64,000 bases of DNA from assembly GCA_022575985.1 (NCBI GenBank), contig JAKSXM010000234.1, positions 248,001 to 312,000 on the forward strand. Direction: 5' to 3'. Shown piece by piece: positions 36,000 through 47,480 of this stretch; within the stretch, counting starts at the first letter, position 1, and each line of letters begins with the position of its first letter. The notes below the pieces were generated by a model, which saw only the letters and a list, made by a program, of their open reading frames with translations, was not told where the DNA came from and did not search any database. A program made the position numbers and the translations under genes. Source of the stretch: Anagrus nilaparvatae. Taxonomy: Eukaryota; Arthropoda; Insecta; Hymenoptera; Mymaridae.

Positions 36000-37140
36000 A
36001 AAATATAAATTTATGCATTTTCCCCCGTATCGAAATAGTTGATCGGGATTCCGACCAAAAATTCATCGAATTTCTGATCGGAATTCGATTGACTTTCCGA
36101 TCGAAAACCCGATAAAAATTTTTGTCGATCGATTTTCCGATAAAAAAATTAGATCCAGGCATAATTTTAACAAAAAACATGAAAAAGGAGAAATATCTTA
36201 TTACCCTCGTTATTACCTGGGGGTTTCAGAGGTTGAGAAAAACGTTTTTAGTGATGAAAATTATCATATTTTCACCCAAGCATATTTTCCGATTTTCCAA
36301 GATGGCGGAACAAAAAACATGGAAAGTAAAAAATATCTATATTACCTGGGGGTTTTCGAGGTTGAATTTTTTTCATGAAATGAATAAAACTTTTCATTTT
36401 TTGGCCCCCACCTATTATCCAATTTTCCAAGATGGCAGAACAAACGACATGAAAAAACATTGAAAAAACGTTTCAATAGACATGTGTATAAGCTTATATG
36501 TGTTTACAAAAAAGATACTGATTATACATCTACAATAAAAGTTCCTAATTGATATTATTATTAATTTTTAATAGTATGGTTACAATTCTGCATAAAATGC
36601 TTTTTATGAAGAAAAAAATTTTCTTTAACAATTGATACATGCATGTATATATTTATTTACGACTTCAAACTTCAAGAAACGATAAATTCAATTGTTTATT
36701 ACAAAAATAAAACGATTTAATTTGATTTGATGGCACTCTTTGTTTTTATTTATTTAGTAAATTAATTTACCAATGCAAAACAGTTATTTTTTTTTTAATG
36801 ATATTTTCCCATTATCTAGAAAAATCGGAAAATAAGGGTAAAAATATGAAAATTTTCATCAATGAAAACGTTTTTTTAATGACTTAAACCCCCAGGTTAT
36901 ACAGATATTTCTATTATTCATGTTTTTTTTGGCCATCTTGGAAAATTGGAAAATATAGTAGGGTATGAAATGAAAATTTCATTATTGAAACCGGTTTTTT
37001 TCAACCTTGAAAACTCCAGGCAGTGTAAAAAGCTTCTAACATATTATAACATATTTTTTGGTCCCCCATATTGGAAATTCGGAAAATTGTTTTAAATGAA
37101 AAATTAAAAATTATGCCTCGATCGGGACCTAATAACACTA
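36000..37140. mobile_element. Palindromic element with ~130-bp tandem subunits and AAGATGGCGG motifs
   Basis: 36,205-36,325 and 36,340-36,455 are tandem copies of TATTACCTGGGGGTTT...CCAATTTTCCAAGATGGC. Inverted copies lie at about 36,830-36,935 and 36,940-37,090, centred near 36,640. The outer left part (36,010-36,130) is dense in CGATCG/GATCGG, and the right end has CGATCGGGACC. Non-coding. Confidence 0.6.
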
Positions 37141-38080
37141 AGTGTATATTAATCTTTGATATACAGAACAATTCAGAACTAAGGACTTCAGCTAAAAACA
37201 TAAAATTAATATCTTATCAGGAGTTCTCTACACTGCCAGGTTGACGTGCTTAAATTTTGCTTGAATTTCCTTGAATGGAAAATGACAAAAACTTTAATCA
37301 AATATTTTTATTTTTTGTTATACGAAACAATATAGATTTACATTTATGTAATTGAAATAATGTTTCTTTAAATGATAATACTTAAATTAGACTCCTCTGC
37401 ATAAAAAACGAATTTGAAAAGTGAATTATTAAAAGCCAATTTGCTTCTGAATTTCAAGACAGATTCTGATAGTTGAAAAAACACCCCCCTCAGTTTATCT
37501 AAATTGGCCTCCTAGGCCTAGAAATTATACCCCCTAGCAGGGTTCTATAAAATTTTTTCGAGGGGAGGGGGCAATTAGTAATTTAATGGTTTTTTTATTA
37601 AAATTAGTGGTTTAAATTTCTTAAATTTCAATCAAAATTTATTGTTTCTTACTTTAAATTGTTTAAAAGCAATAATTGTTAATAAAAAATTTAATAATTT
37701 TGAAATTAAGGTGAGAAACGTTATTTAAGGTCTTATGCAGCTTGGACAAACAAAAATAATTTTTTTTATCGTATTCTAAATTATTGACGCTACAGACATA
37801 TATGACATCATATATGTATTAGTATAATTTCAGGTTATTTACATAGTTTTTATTTATTTATTTAAAATTAGAGTCTATAAGGTGGGGAAAATAAATTGGA
37901 AATTTAATTTTTGATAATTTATTTATCATTTCCTACTAATTTTAATCTCCTGTGTCATCATTTTTATATTTTTTCAAAGCTCCAAAGTATTGCTTCCATA
38001 AGATCAATGTTAAAGTTCGGATTTTTATTTCTTAATTAAAAAAAATTTAATGCTATAAGAGGGGTAAAATAAAGTTTAAA
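37140..38080. other. Non-coding, nothing recognised
   Basis: AT-rich sequence between the palindromic element and the orphan OR exon. A G-rich tract at about 37,560-37,575. No exon of the missing OR copy (exons 1-4) could be found here. Confidence 0.5.
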
Positions 38081-38116
38081 AAATTAGTCTAAAATAATTA
38101 TTTATAATAATTGCAG

Positions 38117-38173
38117 ATTTTAAAATTTTCTTACTCAACTTTCAATGTTTTGAGAACCTCGTCAAATAAGTAA
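38117..38173 (+). pseudogene. Orphan OR last exon
   Basis: TTGCAG acceptor, then ILKFSYSTFNVLRTSSNK and TAA, an intact copy of OR exon 5. It has matching 3' flank (to about 38,370, including the TTGGCCACTTATCAGTAAT block also seen after OR1). No exon 4 lies upstream. It is the remnant of a further OR copy deleted between OR1 and OR2. Confidence 0.8.
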
Positions 38174-38383
38174 TGGAAATGATTTTAGATTCTTTAAGAA
38201 TTAGAATTCAGTCTAATCGGTGTATAAAGACAGAAAAATATTTCAAAAAATGACTTTAAATCCCTAGAATTTAGAAAAAATTTAAGTTTTATGATTTACA
38301 ACGTAATAATGAAATAAATTGGCCACTTATCAGTAATATTACATACTGGACTAAATAGACCATTACTCATTTACATTTTTCCC

Positions 38384-38940
38384 TGGCAATTCATTTCTTT
38401 ATGAAAAAAAATCATTTTCATTAACCAAATTTTAATTTTTAGCTCAAAAGCCTTTGAAAACTGTAAGTAGCAAAATTTACTTATCACAGTTTTCGACCTA
38501 AAAATTGAAATTTGTTCAATAAAAAGGATTTCTTTCTTGAAGAAATGAATACTCAGGGAAAAATTAATCGATTTTAAAAAAAAAATTATTATTTTACGAT
38601 GAAAATCAAGCTAGTAATGCATATTTTAAGTTCAGAAACAGGCTTTTTTCAATAGAATTTCAATCATTTTTAAGACAAATTTCAGCAATAATATGCATTA
38701 TTCGCTTGATTTTCATCGTAAAATAATAAATATTTTTTTAAAATCAATTAATTTTACCCTGGGTATTTATTTCTTCAAGAAAGAAATCATTTTTATTGAA
38801 CAAATTTCAATTTTTAGGTCGAAAACTGTGATAAGTAAATTTTGCTACTTACAGTTTTCAAAGGCTTTTGACCTAAAAATTAAAATTTGGTACATAAAAA
38901 TAATTTCTTTCATAAAGAAATGAATTGCCAGGGAAAAATA
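38384..38940. mobile_element. Foldback repeat, ~555 bp
   Basis: TTTCCCTGGCAATTCATTTC on the left is repeated inverted as GAAATGAATTGCCAGGGAAA on the right, centred near 38,660. The arms also share CGATGAAAATCAAGC and AAACTGTAAGTAGC. A further partial copy continues to about 39,060. Non-coding. Confidence 0.75.
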
Positions 38941-39336
38941 CATCGATTTAAAAAAAAAATTATTATTTTACGATGAAAATCAAGCGAGTAATGCATGTTT
39001 AAGGTTGAGAAACAGGCATTTTTCAATATAGAACTTCAATCTTTTTTAAGACGAATTTGATCAAAATCTTAAATTGACGATAACTTGGCTAAATTTCATC
39101 GGAAAAAGAAAAGTTTTTTTTTCTTCTGGAGTGATTTTTCCCTGGCAATCAGATTTTTTACCTATTTTTTAAAAATTTTATTTACCTAAAAAGTTATTTT
39201 AAAAATTTGGGGTAGCTCAGATACGAAAAACACGGTTTTTGACATAAAAGTGGAAAAATCTTTTTGGCATCCATCGCCGATAAAAAGGATTTTTTCGTAT
39301 AGAAATGCACAAATCAATTTTAAAAATTTTTATCCT

Positions 39337-42156
39337 TGATTTTTAAAGTAAACTAAATCAAGAACAGAATATTTTTTTATATTTAGACTGGAGGTTATTT
39401 TCATAATTTTCTTGGATGATTGATTATTGAATGAAATTAATTAAGTTGTTTCTTAAAGAACAAATTTTGACTGTATGCTTAGAATTGTTTAATTAAGCTA
39501 CAATTTTTGGTAATTTTGATATATTTTTCATAACTTGAAGATTATACACAAGTAAAAAATTCTTAACAGTTCATTAACTGTGCAGATGTAATAAAGAACG
39601 AGTTTTGATCGCTATTCTTTGTATTTTGACCCAGAGTATAATAATTATTGTAAAGTATTAAAATAAAATTAATCAACTTGGTATCAGATATAGAAAATCG
39701 TATTAATAGTTCAATGTAATTTTTTTTTAATATGAAATTATTGATTATTCTATCGATACAAATTATTTTAAAACAATTACCTAAGTATGTGACCTATAGT
39801 AATGTAATTACTTTTCAATATAAAATTGATTTCAGACTCTTATAAGTATTATAAAACTCATTGGTTTTAGAATATAATTTTAATTTCTATGTTTAAAGCT
39901 TATTTTGAATTTTGAATATTTTATGAAACATGTTTTTAGGAAGGGATATTTTAAAAAAGCTGCTTCAAGAAGGAAGGATAATAAAAAATTGACGTTTTTG
40001 GAAGATGGGGGGGGGGGGACAAGTGAACTTAAGACTAATAGTCTTCGAAACTTTATTGCATAAAGAAAGAAAATTTGATAAGCTCAAGAATAAAGTATTT
40101 TTATCTAATTTTAAAAGATTTCGATTTAGGAACTGCAAGTTAATTTTATTTGGGGACTTGAGCTTACTCCCACTTAAGCTTCCAGTTTTTAATTATTTTT
40201 ATCTATCAATGTGAGCCAGTGCGATGAAAATTGCCTATTTTTAACATGGTCCTTTTTCTAATTAATAAAGCTTCAAAAATGGGTTCAACTTCAATGAATA
40301 TTTCTATTTAGTCAGAAAAATTATAAAAATTATGAAATTCTTTTTAATTATATCTGTGATAATTTAATACTCAAAAACTTTAATGAATTTATATAACTAT
40401 TTTTAATTGACAATTCGTGGCATAGACTAATTAAGTATGCCACCAAAATAGATAGAAAAAGGAATGCACTTGAATTTATGTTCTAAGTTCTTTAAAATTA
40501 AGAATTCTTTAATTCTTTTAGAAATAATATTTCAGTTACTCAATGCTATTATCTTGAGCTATTCAGAAGCATTAACCTTCAACTTTATAAAATTTAATAA
40601 ATGCTTTAATCTATAGTAACATGGTTAACACTTCTTATAGTGTAGTTTATCTCTACCTTTTCATCAATCTTACAAACTATTTAAAATACTAGGTTTAAGA
40701 AGTCAATTCGAGGTGAGGCGAGATTTTCAAAGTCTAAGTGAGAATTTCAAATTTTGATCTCGCCGCGTTATTTGTATTAGAAGTGGGAATAGACCAAGGG
40801 CGGATCCAGAGGGGGTAGCAGTAGGGGCAATTGTCCCCCCTCCCCAAAAAAAAATTGCATGTTTTTAGTTACTTTTTTTGTTTTTTTTTTACAATTTTCA
40901 TTAGAAAACATACAAAATTTTGCTTGAGTGCCCCTTTTGAGATCGCCGATGGAATAGACCTGTGAAGAGAGTGAGACGAGGCGAGAATTGCAATTTTTAC
41001 CGAGAACATAAACGAGAGAGGTTTAATCTCGCCTCCTCCATTATGACAAAGAATTCAGCGCTTATAAATGAGGTACTATCTTGAATAAAAAAAAATCTTA
41101 AAATTTTAATCAAGGCTTCAAAAAATATAAATACATTTATTATTCACATTTAAAACACATTAATAAAATCGGAATAATTTAATAATATTTTATCACTATT
41201 TTTAAAAATCATAAACATTTTTAAAATATTTATCAATATAATCTTTTATTAATATTTATTTCAAACAGAAAAATTAAAAAAATAAATAATAGTTCATTTT
41301 TAACCAATAGAGCAAAATACAGAACGGCCCAGATCGCACGTAAATTATGGTGGTTAATGGTAAACGGCGATCTGGGTATTCTTTTATTGCTCCCATGGTC
41401 AAAATATAATTTTTTTTAACAGCTGGGAGAAAACACCTTTTTTCAATCACGCCGTGAACGAAAAAAGTGTTCTTTCGACCCACTAGGAAGAAAATTTAAA
41501 TTAATTAATTTATCTATTTTTCACAACCAGAATATTCTCCAGTTTTCCCAAGATGGTGAAAGATAAAATAAAATATTTTCCTAGAAACAGTACAAAAAGG
41601 TTATAAAGGACAAAAAAATTCAATTTAAAAAAATTTATTTTGCGTTAGAAAATTTTTTGAATTTTCCAACATGGTGGACTATAAAATTTTTTTAAAGCTT
41701 AATCTATTTTTTTTTCTTTTTGATATTTTTTATTAGACTCTGAAAACTTTAGTTATCTAAATAACTTTTATAAATTATTTAAAACATTTAATACTTTTTT
41801 CTCTAGTTCCTTTCCCCAGTCAGATTTTTTATTTTATGTCGAGGTTCTAGAATTGATAAGGCATTACAGAACCAGTTACACTTCTTATATAGTGTTCGAA
41901 TAGTTTATCTCTACCTTTTCATAAATCTTAAAAACTATTCGAAGTACTAGGTTTAAGGAAGCGATTAGAGGCGAGGTGGGATTTTGGAAATTAATGTCTC
42001 GATCTCGCCTCGTCTAAAAGAGAATTTCAAATTTTGATCTCGCCTCGAGGTTACCTCGTTACCTCGTCATAATTTTAAGTGAGGTTAAACCAATTTAATT
42101 ATGAAAAAATAACAAAAGAAAATCAAGCTACTTTATGAACCCCCACTTGCACCTTA
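39337..42156. repeat. Upstream segment of tandem OR unit 2
   Basis: Aligns with 19,466-22,590 of unit 1, including the hAT-like MITE (40,796-40,952). A 14-base G run sits at about 40,005-40,018, where unit 1 has seven G. The block ending in the CGAG patch occurs twice here (about 40,620-40,780 and 41,870-42,080), so it was locally duplicated in unit 2. Non-coding. Confidence 0.7.
40796..40952. mobile_element. hAT-like MITE (unit 2 copy) with 8-bp duplication
   Basis: AATAGACC at 40,788-40,795 and 40,953-40,960 flanks an element starting AAGGGCGGATCC. Its right end (GATCGCCGATGG) is decayed compared with unit 1. The same site in unit 1 shows insertion before the unit duplication. Confidence 0.75.
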
Positions 42157-42267
42157 ATGATTACTGTCTATAAGCTTTTAAGCTTTACCAATCATATAAA
42201 TATTCAGTCCCTTCATTTTTAAAAGATATTTTAAAAAATACAATAGTTGCTTTATTTTTATGCGAAA
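42157..42267 (+). promoter_or_regulatory. OR2 promoter block
   Basis: Homologous to 22,591-22,709, with TGATTACTGTCTATAAGCTT and TACAATAGTTGCTTTATTTT just before the start codon at 42,268. Differences are mainly single bases and short A/T indels. Confidence 0.6.
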
Positions 42268-42623
42268 ATGCATAGCTTAGGAACACCATTAAAATTCTTA
42301 TCATTTTATGGTGCTTGGGAACCAATTAATTTAACTAAATTTTGGAAATATTCTTACAAAGTTTATTCGAAGTTTATATTTTCACTAGAAATTTTAATTC
42401 TTATTACTAGTACTATTGCATTAATCAAAGTATCAAGTACTCAAGAATTTATTGACATATTTCTTTTCAATGTTAATTTCTTCTTTGTTTGCTTTAGAAT
42501 ATTATTTTTAAAATTTAAAAGAAATGATATTAATAATTTATTAAATATCTTGTAGGATTATTCTAATAATTTGAAAAATTCCGAAGAATTAGCCAGACAT
42601 GAAAAATATAAATACATTATCAG
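42268..42623 (+). CDS. OR2 exon 1
   Basis: MHSLGTPLKFLSFYGAWEP start, TAG at codon 96, donor GTAAGTG. Membrane segments about residues 36-55 and 61-82. Confidence 0.85.
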
Positions 42624-42690
42624 GTAAGTGTGATTTCTATTTAATCAAAAATTTATAAACTTCGGCTATATATACTTTTCGCATTTTTAG

Positions 42691-43071
42691 AGTGATGAGC
42701 ATTATTTGTAATGTTCAACTGTTTATAACAACAACATTGATATCACTTCTGCCAATTTTTCAAAATATAAAGGAATTACCAAATAAAATTTGGCTACCAT
42801 TTGAACTCGATAATTCTACTTTTTGGATTGTTTATATTACCTCAGGAATTGTTTTGATATATATTGCCTGTACTATAATAACTTTTGATTGTTTGTTTAT
42901 TTCATTTATGCTAAATATTTGTTTCAAATTTGAAGTACTCGTTCTAAGCTTTAAAAGATTTATTGGCGAAATAGAGACTTTAAAATCAAATAATGTTTCC
43001 AAGGATGAAATAATCAAAGCAGAAAACATATTTTTTGGAAAATTTATAAAAGATCATCAAAATATTTATGC
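42691..43071 (+). CDS. OR2 exon 2
   Basis: Acceptor TTTTTAG, donor GTAAGAC, 381 nt. The segment KIWLPFELDNSTFW onward is nearly identical in DNA to OR1 for about 150 bp. Confidence 0.88.
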
Positions 43072-43131
43072 GTAAGACTAAATAGACAAATTATTGAAAT
43101 ATGAAATTTCTAATGTTTTATTAAATTTCAG

Positions 43132-43336
43132 GTTTTCTGATAAAATTAATAGCACGTACAAAATTTTTTTGACTTTACAATTCGCTGTTAGTTATGTAAT
43201 TATTACTGTTACTATTTTTCAAATTTTTGATGATTTTACAATAAATTTTCAAACAAACGTGAGTATTGCGATGCTTCTTAGCGGAATATTACAATTGGGA
43301 ATTTACTGTTATTTCGGTAATCATGTTCTTTTACAA
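43132..43336 (+). CDS. OR2 exon 3
   Basis: Acceptor TTTCAG, donor GTAAGT, 205 nt, ending YCYFGNHVLLQ. The open frame runs on into the intron but the donor is conserved with OR1. Confidence 0.88.
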
Positions 43337-43659
43337 GTAAGTAAACTTTTCATTTGTGAGCCTTACTTTTTTATCCTAATTTTTATTATCATATGCTTAT
43401 GTTTATTATGGCTATTGCGAAAGCTTTGGATGAAATTGGTAATATTATCATGATTTACTAATTAGTTATTGGGTTTACTAACAACGGAAGACCGCTACCT
43501 TTGTGAAACTAAATTACAATCCATTGTTATGGATGGTTTTGAAAAAACTTACAACCGGTTTGAGTAAATATACCCTAAATGCATAGAACATGCTTACTTT
43601 CAGCTGAGGGCTTGGTATAATGCAACGTTACAATACAATTTGCTATTTTTATAATTTTT

Positions 43660-43890
43660 AGTTATCACCTTTACTAAATGTTAAGATTCTAAAGCCAAAC
43701 TATTCAGTCCCTGAATCAAAATTATTCTAAGTCCCTAAACCCAGATTATTCTAAGTCCCAAATTTGAAATTATTCTATGTTCCATTCGACTCCCCCTCCT
43801 TAAATCGGACAAATTTGAATCCCCCACTTGATTTTCAGGTTTCCAGTGTCCCTCCTCCCTATAATCACGTTCCATGTTAAAATATTCATT
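43660..43890 (-). repeat. Inverted copy of the GGGACTTA repeat
   Basis: Reads TATTCTAAGTCCCTAAACC and similar units in tandem, with CACGTTCCATG at the end. It is the complement of the units at 35,455 and 47,270. In OR2 intron 3. Confidence 0.5.
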
Positions 43891-44035
43891 CATTTAAAAC
43901 AATAGGGTTTCTGGGCTTAGAAACAGATGGCTGAATGAAGGTTTTTTGGTAATTTTCAATATAAAACTGCAATCTCCTGGCAATCTCGCAAGTTAATCAA
44001 AATACTTCTGATTTGCCTGAATTTCTTAATGCCAG

Positions 44036-44690
44036 TGTCACTTTTCAAGCTTCGTAAAACATAATTCTTTATCGCTATTTCTCTCACCACAATAGTAAAT
44101 TAACCAAATGTCCATTTTTGGCCCAAAATGACCAATTTTGAAATTGCTGCCAAAATTGTAATTTTTTATGAAAATGGGTTTTAAAGGTCTCAAAAATGTT
44201 CTGCAAGCTTCAAATTTTCCATATTTCTTTATTAGTCCCTTTTCAATTAATTGTTTGACAGATTTGATAATTTGAAGTCCCAATTTCAGGATTTTTAAAA
44301 AATGTCAATTTTCATCATTATCTTCAAAAAGCGATTCTTATAATTTTAGGAAAAGATACGAGAAACAAAATTTTTCAAAACCTGAAGCTAAGAAGAAAAC
44401 TATTGAAACTTATAAAACCCATTTTCATCGAAAATTGCAATTTTGGGCGCAATTTTATAATTGGTTATTTTAAGCCAAAAATGGCCATTCGGTTAATTGA
44501 TTATAGCGATGAGACATTTAGGCTGCTTCCACACGGAGCGCTTTAAACACAAACTTAGCATTAAATCTGTATATTACATATATGTATATACTACGCAATG
44601 TATTTTAAACACAGGTTTGAGATAACTTTGTGTTTAAAGCGCTCCGTGTGGAAGCAGCCTTAGTCATAAAGAATTCCAGTTTACGGGGCT
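44036..44690. mobile_element. Palindromic element, right arm split by a MITE
   Basis: Left arm about 44,050-44,220 (ATTCTTTATCGCTAT, CCATTTTTGGCCC, CCCATTTTCAT complement) pairs with 44,400-44,516, centred near 44,290. The right arm resumes after the MITE with CATAAAGAATTCC (44,664 onward). Non-coding. Confidence 0.6.
44521..44659. mobile_element. PIF/Harbinger-like MITE, 139 bp
   Basis: TTA at 44,518-44,520 and 44,660-44,662 flanks perfect inverted ends GGCTGCTTCCACACGGAGCG and CGCTCCGTGTGGAAGCAGCC, and pairing continues through TTTAAACACAAA. A TTA duplication fits PIF/Harbinger. No coding sequence. Confidence 0.75.
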
Positions 44691-44918
44691 TGAAAGATGA
44701 TACTTACATAATTATATTTTAATTTGTTTCCAATTGTAAAAAATATTAATTTAAAACACTATAATATTTGTAATAAATATTATTTATTATTCTTTCTATT
44801 TTACATTTAAATCATTTAATAAAAAATGACGCGTTTAAAAAATTTAAAATTTCATCTTCAGCAATCAATTAGTAACTAAGAATAAGGAACGTAAAAAAAA
44901 TTAAAGGAAATCAATACA

Positions 44919-45198
44919 GGCGCCAGCCTTACTAATCACGCCCAAAAATTAAGTTTCTTTTTCCGAGGATAAAAATAGTTGGTTTTTATGATTTTTGACC
45001 CGCTGAACACGAATCCGTGGTCCGTATTGCAAAATTGTCCAATAATTTGTTAATGACAAAAAATTGACGACGAAATTCGCAAAACGGACCCCGCATTCGT
45101 GTTCAGCGGGTCAAAAAACATAAATACCACCTATTTTTATCCTTAGAAAAAGAAATTAAATTTTTTAATTTTTGGGCATAATTAGTATGGCTGGCGCC
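44919..45198. mobile_element. 280-bp palindromic element
   Basis: GGCGCCAGCCTTACTAAT on the left and ATTAGTATGGCTGGCGCC on the right. The inner arms share GACCCGCTGAACACGAAT and ATTCGTGTTCAGCGGGTC, centred near 45,060. The GCTGAACACGAA module links it to the 10,286 repeat family. Confidence 0.75.
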
Positions 45199-45222
45199 TA
45201 GACTAAATATAAAAGTAGTATA

Positions 45223-46308
45223 ATAGGCACTATGAGCCAAGAGACAAAAAAACCTTGGAAAAAAAAACCTTGATATTAATTCAATTATACATACCGGAAA
45301 TAACCTTGGTATAGTTATGAAAGTATCAGTCAGCAAAAAAATCAGCAAATTTATTTAAAGATAAGTTGTTTCAAATATCATGTAATATAAAAAATTTTTT
45401 AAATTTAAATATAAATCTTAATATTAAATAGATAATAATTTAAAAAAAAAATTTTTGGTGTACCTAATATTTCAAAGTTAAAAATATATTAAAAAAAAAT
45501 AAAAAAAATATTAAAAAATAAAAATTTTTTATTTATCTCCATATATCATTTCCTGATAAAAATTTTATTAAGTACTTCATATATGTTACAATAAATCTGC
45601 TGATTGTCATCTAGTTTAATGTGTTTCGAACCCAGAGCTCGGAGGAGTAAGTATTTCTCGAAATGAATATTTTTTCTCAATTAATTAATTAATTAATTTT
45701 ATAATATTTTTTAATTAATTTTTAACAATTATTTTAACGTCTATTTTTTACCAATTCAATAATAATTTAATCGTTTATATATATGTATTTCATAGTTAAG
45801 ATTAAAATAGCCCTTATTTAAAAAACAAAAAAATATATTATTTATCTCCACATATCTTATGTCATTTCAAGATAAAAACTTTATCCCTAGCCTACCGTAC
45901 AAAATATACAATAAATCTACTGATTGTTTATTTCTTTTGCTGACTGATACTTTTATAACTATATCTCTCTCAATTAATTTATTAATTTTATAATATTTTT
46001 TAATTAATTTTAAACAATTATTTTAACGTCTATTTTTTAGAAATTCAATAATAATTTAATCGTTTAAGATTAAAATAACCCACATTTAAAAAACAAAAAA
46101 ATATATTATTTATCTCCACATATCTTATATCATTTCAAGATAAAAACGTCTTTAAAAAAAAACGTGCATATATGTAACAAAAAATTTGCTGATTTTTTTG
46201 CTGACTGATACTTTCATAACTATACCAAGGTTATTTCCGGTATGTATAAAATTAATATCAAGGTTTTTTTTTCCAAGGTTTTTTTGTCTCTTGGCTCATA
46301 GTGCCTAT
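45223..46308. mobile_element. TA-flanked TIR element, 1.09 kb, OR2 intron 3
   Basis: ATAGGCACTATGAGCCAAGA on the left and TCTTGGCTCATAGTGCCTAT on the right, between TA at 45,221-45,222 and 46,309-46,310. The inverted repeats extend about 130 bp (ACCGGAAATAACCTTGGTAT, CAGTCAGCAAAAAA). The internal block with TATTATTTATCTCCACATAT is repeated two to three times. No transposase. Confidence 0.8.
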
Positions 46309-46319
46309 TAATTTCAAAA

Positions 46320-46637
46320 ACGGGTAATTCCGTTCTGAATTTTCTAAAACGGACCATTAAAAACGAAATTTCTTCTTTTTCAAAAAAATTTTGAATGGTT
46401 CAGTCTCATGAAAATCCGTGAAGGTTTTGGAACGGTTTAGTACTAAAATTTTCCGTACCACGGATATTTGAAAACGTTTTTTATTAGTTTTATCGTAAAC
46501 GACCATAGCAGCAATTTAACCGTTTATACGAAAGGTTTTTAGAGCAAACAAAGTAATCGAACTAAACCATTTTCAAATTATCCCTGGGCAACTGAAATGA
46601 GTACTGCGTGCCAAAATCACCGTTTTGCCCAGCTCTG
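46320..46637 (-). mobile_element. Fragment with hAT-like CAGAGCTGGGCAAAA end
   Basis: On the minus strand it begins CAGAGCTGGGCAAAACGG and continues GATTTTGGCACGCAGTACTC. The plus-strand partner at 49,885-50,066 begins CAGAGGTGGGCAAAAACAAC. CAGAGNTGGGCAAA is a known hAT-type terminus. Target duplication not found. Confidence 0.5.
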
Positions 46638-46639
46638 CT

Positions 46640-47270
46640 TATAATGCACGATTTCATCTATATATTCAGATACATATAGGGTAATCGTGTCTAAAAATGG
46701 AAAAGTCTTGAAATCGTTTAATTCAGAAATATTGTCCCCGGGTGATTTTGATTCCTAAACCATGATTATACTGAAATGCTGTGGCTAGGATGCTTTGCTC
46801 GAAATTTCAAGCAGTTATTAAAATTAACTAAAATAGGCTTTAAGAAAGCTTAAATTTTATCCCCCCCCCTTTTTTAAAACTTTTATTTAAGAAAAAAAAT
46901 TAGAATTGTGGAAATTAAAAAATAGTGAATTTTATTTAAATGAAATTCCGAAAAAAATATTTTGCAGACTTTGATTAATAATCCCAAGATAAGATGCTGT
47001 TATAACTAATTGCCTATTTATTTCCTTTTTACTTATTTTATAGTTTAACATATAGTTTTTTAACAATTAAAAAATTGTATACTTGGAAAATTTAGTTATT
47101 ATCTGAAAATTAATATTGAATTTTTTTTTATATTGTATTTTGTTTCATCTATTTGACCCTTAATCCCACTTGATAACGTAACAGCAGCAAAAAACAGTAA
47201 ATTTATCAAAAAAAGGAAAGAAATAGGCAATTAGGTATAACAGCAGGTTACCTTGGAATTATTACTTAGA
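46640..47270. other. OR2 intron 3, nothing recognised
   Basis: AT-rich with a C-tract near 46,860. No exon or bounded element. Confidence 0.5.
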
Positions 47271-47480
47271 GTCTAGAATATTTTCGATTTAGGGACTTAG
47301 ACTAATTTGAAGTGGGATTCAGGCCTTGATAACAACAGAAACTTAGAATACTTTAAGTTTATGGACTTAGCATAATTTATATTTCAGGATTTATTGTAAT
47401 TTCGGTTTTTGGATTTATTACTGTTATGAGTGAACATGTTCCATGCTCGTTGGTTGTGTAGTTACACAAACCGGTTATTT
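47270..47480. repeat. GGGACTTAG repeat copy in OR2 intron 3
   Basis: Units TTTTCGATTTAGGGACTTAG and TTTAAGTTTATGGACTTAGC, ending AACATGTTCCATGCTCGTTG, parallel to 35,455-35,700. Confidence 0.5.
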
